Shown: positions 42,257-49,674 of the stretch, piece by piece
Layout: each line of letters starts with the position of its first letter
How positions within the stretch are numbered: position 1 is the first letter of the stretch
NCBI GenBank assembly: GCA_035315885.1
Contig: DATFXM010000058.1
Location: 81,697 to 145,696 of the forward strand
DNA length: 64,000 nucleotides
Reading direction: 5' to 3'
Origin: DATFXM01 sp035315885
GTDB taxonomy: Bacteria; Acidobacteriota; Blastocatellia; UBA7656
Program-made: the position numbers and the translations under genes
Notes under the pieces: generated by a model
The model's database searches: none
What the model saw: the letters and a program-made list of their open reading frames with translations, nothing else
What the model was told of the DNA's origin: nothing

Positions 42257-43576
42257 TTACAACAACCCGCGCTCTTTCACTTCCATGTACTTGTTCACAA
42301 GCTCAATGGACAGTCGCGCGGCCGGAACGTCCAGGGCCAGACCTCCCGCGTGACGGATCCGCGCCAATGCCTCCTCACGTTGTCTCAACACCTCTTCGGC
42401 AAAAGCCTGCCGGTAGACATCTCCAGCGTTCTGCGGCGTAGAACGCACCAGCTCTCGCAGATCTGTATCGCCGATCGTGATGATCAACGGCAGGTGTCGC
42501 GGCATCAGCTTGGAGGTATGCGCCAGCAGTTCCGCTGATGCGTCTCGATCCACCAAATCAGTCAAAATCACCACCAGTGACCTGCGATGATAGCTCGCTC
42601 CGAAGAAATTGAATGCGCGCACGTAACTCGGTTCGATCATCTCCGGCTCTAAATTGTAAAGAGACTCCATCAGCCGGTTGATCTGGTCCCTTCCCTTTCG
42701 AGGCGGCAAGTAACTGACAATCTTTCTCGAAAAAGCTATCAGGCCCACGTTGTCCCCGCCTGCCGCAGCCACGTAAGCTATCGATAGCGTCGCGTTGATC
42801 GCGTGATCCAGCTTAGTCAGCTTACCGATGCGCGCGGTCATCAGTCGCCCGGTATCAAGCATCACAACGATATTCTGACTTCGCTCGATCGTGTATTGCC
42901 GGGTGATCACCTTGCCTCGCCGCGCGGTAGCGGGCCACGATATATGCCGTATCTCGTCTCCAATCACGAAATCGCGAAGCGACTCGAACTCGCGGCCGTG
43001 TCCCCGCAACCTCATTCGCCGAAGACCCGGATCCTGCCGCCTATTCTTGTGCGCGTGCAATTCATGCTTCTTCGCCTCTCGAATGTCAGGATAGACCTTG
43101 ACGCTTGCCTCATTCGCGTAACCGATCTGCCGCCACGCTAGTCCCAAGGGAGTCTGAAACCGAACAACGCTCTGTCCAAAGCCGTAGCTCCCGCGCGCCG
43201 TCGGCAGCAAGCCATAGCTCCACGAGCGAGCACGAGAAGGAGGAATCGTGATCTTTGCCTCGCGAGGACTCAGTAGTTCCATCTGGGGCGGGTACTCGTC
43301 TTTGATTTGAAACGTGATCGGCCGGCGGGCGTGATTCACGATCTTAAGGGTCACCTGATTCTCAGCGCCCATCGAAAAGCGCCCTTCCATGTCGCGCTCG
43401 ACCCTGAAGTCGGACTGCCGCTCCGAATTCCACAGATCCATGGCTAGCGCGCCAAAAAGAAACGCGTCGTACACCAGCACCAGATAAACAGCCCCCGGTA
43501 CTACCCAGCCGGCGGACAACAACAGAATCCCGAAGCCGAGCAACACGAAGAACCGTGCTGTGAACACGAATCTCAA
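42257..43576 (-). CDS. DUF58 domain protein (von Willebrand A-like)
   Basis: 439 residues, starting at TTG 43576 which overlaps the nudix stop (TTGA); GAGG is upstream. Two N-terminal membrane helices (residues 8-45), a beta-rich domain, and the DUF58 block at about 205-240 (MRLRGHGREFESLRDFVIGD, EIRHISWPATARRGKVITR) followed by a vWA-like fold (NIVVMLDTGRLM). Works with MoxR AAA ATPases in an envelope- or metal-related chaperone system whose substrates are largely unknown. Third gene of moxR-nudix-DUF58. Confidence 0.9.
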   Translation of the reverse strand: MRFVFTARFFVLLGFGILLLSAGWVVPGAVYLVLVYDAFLFGALAMDLWNSERQSDFRVERDMEGRFSMGAENQVTLKIVNHARRPITFQIKDEYPPQMELLSPREAKITIPPSRARSWSYGLLPTARGSYGFGQSVVRFQTPLGLAWRQIGYANEASVKVYPDIREAKKHELHAHKNRRQDPGLRRMRLRGHGREFESLRDFVIGDEIRHISWPATARRGKVITRQYTIERSQNIVVMLDTGRLMTARIGKLTKLDHAINATLSIAYVAAAGGDNVGLIAFSRKIVSYLPPRKGRDQINRLMESLYNLEPEMIEPSYVRAFNFFGASYHRRSLVVILTDLVDRDASAELLAHTSKLMPRHLPLIITIGDTDLRELVRSTPQNAGDVYRQAFAEEVLRQREEALARIRHAGGLALDVPAARLSIELVNKYMEVKERGLL

Positions 43577-44073
43577 AACCAGTAATCCTCGTCTATGCTC
43601 CCGCCTTCAAGCGCCTTCAGTAACTCGTCTACCGTTTTGAACATCGAGATACTGAAAATCGCCGCTCTTATCTGGTAGGGCAAATCCAGCTTCTCGAGCG
43701 CGTCGACGGTCGTCACCCAGATCTCTTCCTCGATTTCTTCGGGATTGATGCGAGTGACAAAGTCACCGGCAACCGGATAAGCGAAGGTGAGCATGTGATA
43801 GACCGGACCGGCGTGCGGACTAGTGTGGATATCACGCAGCGGCACAAGTCTCTCGGGGTCGATGTCGATAGCTATTTCTTCAGCAACCTCGCGGTGCGCG
43901 GTCGCTCTGAGACTTGAGTCGCCGACATCCAGACGCCCACCGGGAAAAACAAATGAGCCGGGGTAATACCGAAAATGAAGTGGCCTTCGGTTTAGGTAGA
44001 CTTCGATGCCGCGCTCGGTATCTCGAACGAACGCGACCGCGGCTGCAGGGATTGGTCCGGCTCGCTCTCGCAT
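43573..44073 (-). CDS. NUDIX hydrolase with divergent Nudix box
   Basis: 166 residues from ATG 44073 (overlapping the moxR stop as TGATG; a GTG at 44076 is the alternative). The fold resembles NUDT7/NUDT19-type enzymes: FVFPGGRLDVGDSSLRATA then HREVAEEIAIDID. The R-E-x-x-E-E catalytic core is intact, while the first Glu of the classical Nudix box reads Ser. Likely cleaves a nucleoside-diphosphate derivative such as a CoA ester or NADH. Its place between moxR and the DUF58 gene with overlaps on both sides is unusual and implies coupled translation. Confidence 0.85.
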   Translation of the reverse strand: MRERAGPIPAAAVAFVRDTERGIEVYLNRRPLHFRYYPGSFVFPGGRLDVGDSSLRATAHREVAEEIAIDIDPERLVPLRDIHTSPHAGPVYHMLTFAYPVAGDFVTRINPEEIEEEIWVTTVDALEKLDLPYQIRAAIFSISMFKTVDELLKALEGGSIDEDYWF

Positions 44074-45026
44074 CACCTCGGGACTTCTACGCCGGCTATC
44101 ACTTCGTCCAGCACCTGATCGGGCGTTTGCCCTTCGATTTCAGCCTCGGACCTGAGCACGATGCGGTGCCGCAACACGGGCCGCGCGATTTCCTTCACGT
44201 CATCCGGCGTAACAAAAGTTCTGCCGCGGATTGCTGCGAGCGCTTTGGCGCAGAGCAAAAGCGCTACTGCCGCGCGAGGGCTTGCCCCCCAGGAAATATT
44301 GATTGCGATGCGCGTCGCCCGGACTATGCCGACGATATATTGCTGGATACCCTCTTCGACTACTACCTGCCGCACCTCCGCTCGCGAGGACATTATTGCT
44401 CCGGGATCAGGGACGGGGCGGATGTCGATGTCGTCCAGCCGTCGAGCGCTGAACCCGGCATTCCAATTTGAAACGATCTGTACTTCATCCTCTTTAGAAG
44501 GATAGTTGACGAGTATCTTGAGCATGAACCTATCGAGCTGTGCTTCCGGCAGAGGATAGGTGCCTTCGAACTCGATTGGGTTCTGCGTGGCGAGCACGGT
44601 GAACAGCGGTGAGAGCTTGTGTACCTCGCCGTCAATTGTTACCTGGCGCTCTTCCATTGCTTCGAGCAAGGCCGCCTGCGTCTTTGGAGGGGTTCGATTG
44701 ATCTCGTCCGCCAGCAGCAGGTCGGTAAAGATCGGTCCGCTTCTGAGAGTGAAAGCAGACGTGGCCATGTTGAAGATATTGGTACCGGTGACATCGGCGG
44801 GCATGAGGTCCGGAGTGAACTGGATGCGGCCAAAATCTGCGCCGATGGCCCTTGCGAGCACTTTAACCAGCAGGGTCTTGGCGGTGCCCGGCACGCCTTC
44901 CATGAGGATGTGCCCTTCGGTGAGCAATGCGACCAGCACCTGTTCGAGGATGTCCTGCTGTCCCACTATAGCTTTGCCGACTTCGCGTTTAAGGTGGTCA
45001 ACGAGGTGGCTGACGTAATCAGACAA
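44073..45026 (-). CDS. MoxR-family AAA ATPase
   Basis: 317 residues. Starts at TTG 45026, supported by GGAGGA eight bases upstream. Walker A in LMEGVPGTAKTLLVKVLA, GTNIFNMATSAFTLRSGPIF, Walker B in LLLADEINRTPPKTQAALL with EAMEERQVTIDG, sensor FTVLATQNPIEFEGTYPLPEA in separate parts, and a C-terminal lid. MoxR ATPases act as chaperones with vWA partners, here the DUF58 protein. First gene of the operon; its stop overlaps the nudix start. Confidence 0.93.
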   Translation of the reverse strand: MSDYVSHLVDHLKREVGKAIVGQQDILEQVLVALLTEGHILMEGVPGTAKTLLVKVLARAIGADFGRIQFTPDLMPADVTGTNIFNMATSAFTLRSGPIFTDLLLADEINRTPPKTQAALLEAMEERQVTIDGEVHKLSPLFTVLATQNPIEFEGTYPLPEAQLDRFMLKILVNYPSKEDEVQIVSNWNAGFSARRLDDIDIRPVPDPGAIMSSRAEVRQVVVEEGIQQYIVGIVRATRIAINISWGASPRAAVALLLCAKALAAIRGRTFVTPDDVKEIARPVLRHRIVLRSEAEIEGQTPDQVLDEVIAGVEVPR

Positions 45027-45142
45027 GCGTTAGTCCTCCGGGGAATATGTTTGACGCGAAGGTACTTAAAGCTGCGAATCAGGTCCGAAACGCAGTCACC
45101 AAGAATAAACTTTGACCTTCGGCTCCGCAATGAAAAGAAGAG

Positions 45143-45340
45143 GGAGGGAGTTGGTGAATGGGCGAAGGGGCGACGCAGAGCAGCGGTGACTCGCGGAAGC
45201 GTTGATGCAGTGACGATGACACGCATCTCGACGACCCTATTCTCTCAGACTCCCCGCGTCTCCGTGTCCCCGCGTCTCCGCGTCTCCGCGTCTCCGAATC
45301 GCCCATTCGCCTCTCTCCTCATCCCCTCATCCACTCATCT
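45143..45340. repeat. GC-rich octamer arrays, inverted pair
   Basis: GAGGGAGGGAGTTGGTGAATG and GGCGAAGGGGCGACGC on the left; on the right CGCGTCTC-CGTGTCCC-CGCGTCTC-CGCGTCTC-CGCGTCTC units from 45256, then CTCATCCCCTCATCC. The gap 45027-45608 between moxR and the divergent ftsB-like gene holds only this element and about 260 bases in which I see no gene; TTGCCC at 45408 and TAAAGT at 45431 may be a weak promoter. Confidence 0.75.
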
Positions 45341-45608
45341 CCGCCCCCTCTACTTCATGTATCGCATTAGCGAATTCACTTTAAGCTGCGCCGTTAAAAA
45401 AGTTCTTGCCCTGAATGCAAAGTGATGGTAAAGTCAGTCCCTGCCGGATCAGCATGCCCCTGACGTCGTCTTTGACAAGCGGGACTCTAAGCAGGACTCT
45501 AAAGCACTTTACCTCATCAAAGGTTCGAAAGAATTCAGGTGCGAGGTTCAGATTCGCTATAAACCGGCAGCTTCAAGCGATAATCAATAATACGTTTCGA
45601 GAGTTGAC

Positions 45609-46250
45609 GTGATCAGAGCAGCCAGCGCGCAATGGGAAAACGCCATCGGTTCGGCCACCAGGGTGTCGCCGATCGCACGGCGAGGACTGCGCGTTCGCCG
45701 GCTGATGGACGCAATTATCCTCGCCATTGTGCTTGCAGCCTCAGCTCTATGCGTTGAGTTTTACTTGAGGAGTCGAGGCGAACTTGCACTCGCGCTCAAT
45801 CGAAACCAGGCTGCAGCGGAAAAAGTCGGGGCGCTCTCCGTTAAGATCGAAAAGCTCGAGAGAGACGTCCTGGCAATCAGAACTGATCCGCAAGTGATTG
45901 AACGATTCGCGCGACAGAGATTCGGTTTCGTCAGGCCCGGTGATCTCGTAGTTCGAATCAAGGAATCGCCAGCCGCCGAAGACTACAGAGCCGCCAACGC
46001 CGAACAAGCACTTGCTACAAGAACCTCCGAAGATTCAGATTCAATCTCACGCAATTCAGTTTTTGCGAATAACCAGAGCCCATCCACTGAGCGTGTGCAA
46101 CCTTCGCCTCGCCCACGCGCCAAAGCGGAAGCGCGTCACTCACAACTGATCCAAGCAACAAGGCCGCGTTTCGCTACAACCGGGCACCAGACAATCGGCT
46201 CTCAATCTGAGACCGTCCGCTCTCAACCACCGGTCAAACCGGGACCATAG
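45609..46250 (+). CDS. FtsB/DivIC-like septum formation protein
   Basis: 213 residues from GTG 45609. One membrane helix at about 33-52 (IILAIVLAASALCVEFYL), then a coiled coil (AAAEKVGALSVKIEKLERDV) and the family signature RTDPQVIERFARQRFGFVRP, then GDLVVRI. FtsB/DivIC is a bitopic divisome protein linking FtsL and FtsQ. The 90-residue tail after it is Ser/Gln/Pro-rich, longer than in most family members, and probably disordered. The last 17 bases overlap the end of the next gene on the opposite strand. Confidence 0.82.
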   Translation: MIRAASAQWENAIGSATRVSPIARRGLRVRRLMDAIILAIVLAASALCVEFYLRSRGELALALNRNQAAAEKVGALSVKIEKLERDVLAIRTDPQVIERFARQRFGFVRPGDLVVRIKESPAAEDYRAANAEQALATRTSEDSDSISRNSVFANNQSPSTERVQPSPRPRAKAEARHSQLIQATRPRFATTGHQTIGSQSETVRSQPPVKPGP

Positions 46251-49161
46251 GGCTCTCGGCCGCGGCTCGCCTACCGGTGCCGGCCCGTCTCGGCATTGCT
46301 CTGTCAGACATTCCCAGCTCTCTAAGCGCAATCGTGTTGCCCGCGTCCAGCATCAGCGTCTCCAGGAAGTAATGTCCCGCTTTCTTTTCCATGCCAGCCT
46401 CTTGATAGAGCTTCGCAAGGCGTAGCGTGATTTCAGGGTTCGAGCGATCAAGCTCGGCCGCCTTGAGCATGTGACGCTCCGCCTCGTGCCGCAATCGGGG
46501 GTTGCGCGCAAGACCGCCTCCCAACGTACAGGTGACATGACAACCTACTTCGTGAGTATGCGAGTGTCGCGAGTGTCGAGCCTGCGCGAGCACCGATAGA
46601 GCAATGCCCAAGTGGAGGTGATAGCGGGCCTGGCTGGGATCCAGCGTCGACGCCTCGCGGAAAAGATGCGCGGCCCCGTGGAAATCGCTTCGATCATACC
46701 TCTTTCTCCCCCGCTTGTACTGTTCTTCGGCCATCGCAATCGGATCAATCGGTTCAGGTTTGACTCTCTGCGCGGGAGCGTCCGGCTTCAGTTCCGGTCT
46801 CAGGTTTCTTCCGGTGACAGGAAGTCTCGCATCGGACCTGGCATCCCGTGGCGACGTCGTCGTGACGCGCGATGAAATGCGAAGAGTTGGAAACGGAAGC
46901 GGTTTTCGGCTCGGAATCTTCAACCGGGATGGTTTGCTATTCACCTTGTTCCCGGTTGTATTCGACGAAGCATCTTTCTTCAACGCAGCTGGAGCGGGTT
47001 TTTCATCGACGCCACTTGCTTCGCGGGCGAGGGGCCTCTCCGCGACAACCGGTCTGTAGTCCGCAGGCTTTGCAGCCACTGATGGCTGCTCGACAGATTC
47101 AGGCGTTGCAGGTGCTGCAGGCGCATCGAGAACACTCGTGCTCGCTGCATCTAGAGGTGCGGCTCCTCTCACCGCAGTGTATGCCTGCTCGACCCTCGAC
47201 ATGAGCGCATCAACTGCCAACACCAGATGAACATGGTCCGGCCAGAGACAACGGTAAGATGCGAAGGTCTGCTTTATCTTTTCATACGCCGTATTGATTC
47301 TCGATGTGGATGCATCACGCGGGACACCGAGCACAGTATAGTCATCTGACACCGTGGGATTCAGCTTCCGCTCAATCACCTGTAAGACCCACTCGGCAGA
47401 TGCACCGCTCGTGTCTGCGACTTCGTTCAGTGGGAACAGATCACTATTGGCGCCAGCCTCCGCGGTTTCCGGCGTATCTGCGATCGCACACTCGCACTCG
47501 CCGGCTGTCTGGATAAAGTCGCTGTGCGTAACAGAGTTGACCTGCTCAATCACCGGCTCTGATTCGACGACGTGAGGATTCTCAACGCAGGCAGCACTGG
47601 CCTCGGGTTGTTCACAAGCAACGACAGAGTCGGTGGGTGCTTCCGCCTCGAGCATAGCAGGGTCTTCGCTATTGGTTTCGACCTGATCCGATTCGTTTGC
47701 GATCGCGCTGAGCAGCGTTGCGGACTCCTCGACTACCTGTCCAACCGTATCGTCCTCAACGGAGCTCACGCACTGGCTCGCTGCCTCCACCTGTGGGGCG
47801 CTGTTGCGATTCGGATCGTCGTAGTTGTACTCACGGTAATCGGCCGGTCGAGGCGAAAGCTCGTCGGTCCTCGATTCAAAAGACGAGTACGACACATCAA
47901 AACCGCATTCATCGGGTGAGGCTTCCTCGTCGCTCGAGTCTATTGCAGCGTCAGGAGTCGTTTCAGTCGACTGTGCACCAGCCGATTCGTCTCTCACCGC
48001 AAACGAGTAAGACCATGCGTCAGAGGCGGTTTCCACCATCACGGGTTGGGCAACTTCGGCAACCATCTCGCCGCTCTCGCCGTCCGAAGCAACTACCGGC
48101 GCCGGGATCTCCTGCTCCACGTCGAAATCTTCGTGGTGGACATCGCTCACAGAGTCTATCGGCTCGGGCTCGCCTTCTCTCACCTCAAAGTCGTCATATT
48201 CGACATCGCCCTTAGCCAGCGCCGGCGTCTCTTGATATTGGTCGTACTCAGATTCCGGAAGCGCTTCCGCTTCGTAGGACTCGCTCTCGAAATCATCATA
48301 CGTATCGCTGTCCTGGCAATTCAGAAGCTCATCGTCCTCATTGCTGAAGTCTTCTTCGTCGTACTCATCGGAAACCGATTCCTCATCGAATGTTTCCTCA
48401 CACTCGTACTCGCTGTAGGACATGTTGAGCATCGCTTCAAACTGAGCGGCGTCGTCCTCTCTCTTAAGCAGACCGAGCGAAATCAAAACACACAACGCAT
48501 TGCGCGACTCCCGTTCGGGCAGACCAGTCAGCGTGGACACGTCGACAATCTGAGTCGGCGAGGTAATAGACGAGAGGACGAAACCTTCTTGCGAATTGAG
48601 AGATGCGGCGGCTGCGATCCAGTCAGGAGTTGCAGTGGCTTGAACGAGTCGAACATCGTCGGGCGCGATGGCTAGAGCTGTCGACTCCAACTCCGCTGCT
48701 CCCCTTACCGCGGACAACACACACTGGGCGGGCGCCCACTCCAGCTTGGGTCCCAGACCAAGCTCTGATTCCTCGTAGAACGCGCACTCGCCTTCGTTCC
48801 ACTTAAACACCGAGACAACGATCTCGCCGGACAGTTCGCGAATACATCTTTCCATCGCGGGCTGAGTCAACGCGCCGATCTCGATGAGGTTCCAGCCGAT
48901 TGCCTGGGCAGTGAGACTGCGGCTCCTGGCCTCCTCGACCGCGTCAAGGCTTACGAGGCTTTGCTCCAGCAGCTTGTGCTCGAGTTGTTCATTCGGATCG
49001 TCGCTGGCAGCGAAGACCGGTGTTCCGGCTTCGAAGTAAATCACTTTCGACGAGTCATCTCGACGAAGCCGCAACATTCCGCTCAGGCGGCGGTGGGCGA
49101 TACTGCCAAACAGATTTGCAACTGGCGTCTCGCTTAGCTCTCCGCAAAAAGTTGCTTGCAT
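46234..49161 (-). CDS. DUF4388 (PATAN)-acidic linker-DnaJ-TPR multidomain protein
   Basis: 975 residues. Residues 1-230: DUF4388 module (VANLFGSIAHRRLSGMLRLR, VIYFEAGTPVFAA) and a following helical part. Residues 235-600: a strongly acidic, low-complexity region (DEYDEEDFSNEDDELLN). Residues about 620-690: J-domain-like segment (DDYTVLGVPRDASTSRINTA), without a clear H-P-D. Residues 690-800: Pro/Lys-rich basic linker. Residues 825-950: TPR units (DFHGAAHLFREASTLDP), split near 858-892 by a repeat-like insert (SRHSHTHEVGCHVTC). DUF4388 proteins are tied to two-component and surface-behaviour signalling. Inferred cytoplasmic scaffold. Confidence 0.78.
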   Translation of the reverse strand: MQATFCGELSETPVANLFGSIAHRRLSGMLRLRRDDSSKVIYFEAGTPVFAASDDPNEQLEHKLLEQSLVSLDAVEEARSRSLTAQAIGWNLIEIGALTQPAMERCIRELSGEIVVSVFKWNEGECAFYEESELGLGPKLEWAPAQCVLSAVRGAAELESTALAIAPDDVRLVQATATPDWIAAAASLNSQEGFVLSSITSPTQIVDVSTLTGLPERESRNALCVLISLGLLKREDDAAQFEAMLNMSYSEYECEETFDEESVSDEYDEEDFSNEDDELLNCQDSDTYDDFESESYEAEALPESEYDQYQETPALAKGDVEYDDFEVREGEPEPIDSVSDVHHEDFDVEQEIPAPVVASDGESGEMVAEVAQPVMVETASDAWSYSFAVRDESAGAQSTETTPDAAIDSSDEEASPDECGFDVSYSSFESRTDELSPRPADYREYNYDDPNRNSAPQVEAASQCVSSVEDDTVGQVVEESATLLSAIANESDQVETNSEDPAMLEAEAPTDSVVACEQPEASAACVENPHVVESEPVIEQVNSVTHSDFIQTAGECECAIADTPETAEAGANSDLFPLNEVADTSGASAEWVLQVIERKLNPTVSDDYTVLGVPRDASTSRINTAYEKIKQTFASYRCLWPDHVHLVLAVDALMSRVEQAYTAVRGAAPLDAASTSVLDAPAAPATPESVEQPSVAAKPADYRPVVAERPLAREASGVDEKPAPAALKKDASSNTTGNKVNSKPSRLKIPSRKPLPFPTLRISSRVTTTSPRDARSDARLPVTGRNLRPELKPDAPAQRVKPEPIDPIAMAEEQYKRGRKRYDRSDFHGAAHLFREASTLDPSQARYHLHLGIALSVLAQARHSRHSHTHEVGCHVTCTLGGGLARNPRLRHEAERHMLKAAELDRSNPEITLRLAKLYQEAGMEKKAGHYFLETLMLDAGNTIALRELGMSDRAMPRRAGTGRRAAAESPMVPV

Positions 49162-49587
49162 GGGTCAACCCCTATCAAGATTCGTTCAAATCAGAACTGC
49201 TGCCAGACGCGATGGTGAGGTGCAAACAATATGCCGCGGGGGTCATGCTTGATCGGTTGTTTGCAACGCGCAGTCATAGCGACGTTTAGTGGTGTGCCGC
49301 AACTTGTCATCGCGGATCAACGAATATTGGCATCGCTGCATGCTACCGAGGCGAACGCGTGGATAAAGTTGTGATGGTCATCGAGCGAGCTGGTGGGTCT
49401 GCAGTTCATCGAACGTGAGTTCTTACGCACAAAATTCGGCACTCTCTTGGTTTTATCGCGCGGTCCGGCGCAGCACTGGTGGGGATAGAAGTTCGGGCTG
49501 ATAACTGATCGTTAGCGAACGATTCGAGTCTGCCTGTTCGACGCAACATCAGAATGACATCCAGTGAATAGGCAAATTGACGGAAAA

Positions 49588-49674
49588 GCAGTAGTCAGTA
49601 GGCAGTAGACAGTAGGTTTGCAACCCCTTCGGGGTTGAAGATCTACTGTCTACTGCCTACTGCTACTGCTACTG
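49588..49674. repeat. AGTAGNC heptad element with perfect 20-bp arms and core palindrome
   Basis: CAGTAGGCAGTAGACAGTAG (49596-49615) pairs perfectly with its complement at 49643-49662. The loop contains the core CAACCCC-TTC-GGGGTTG (49621-49637), itself a perfect 7-bp hairpin. The outer units supply the stop codon of the kinase-helicase gene (CAG-TAG). The other part of the 507-base gap, 49162-49587, shows no supported feature. Confidence 0.88.
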
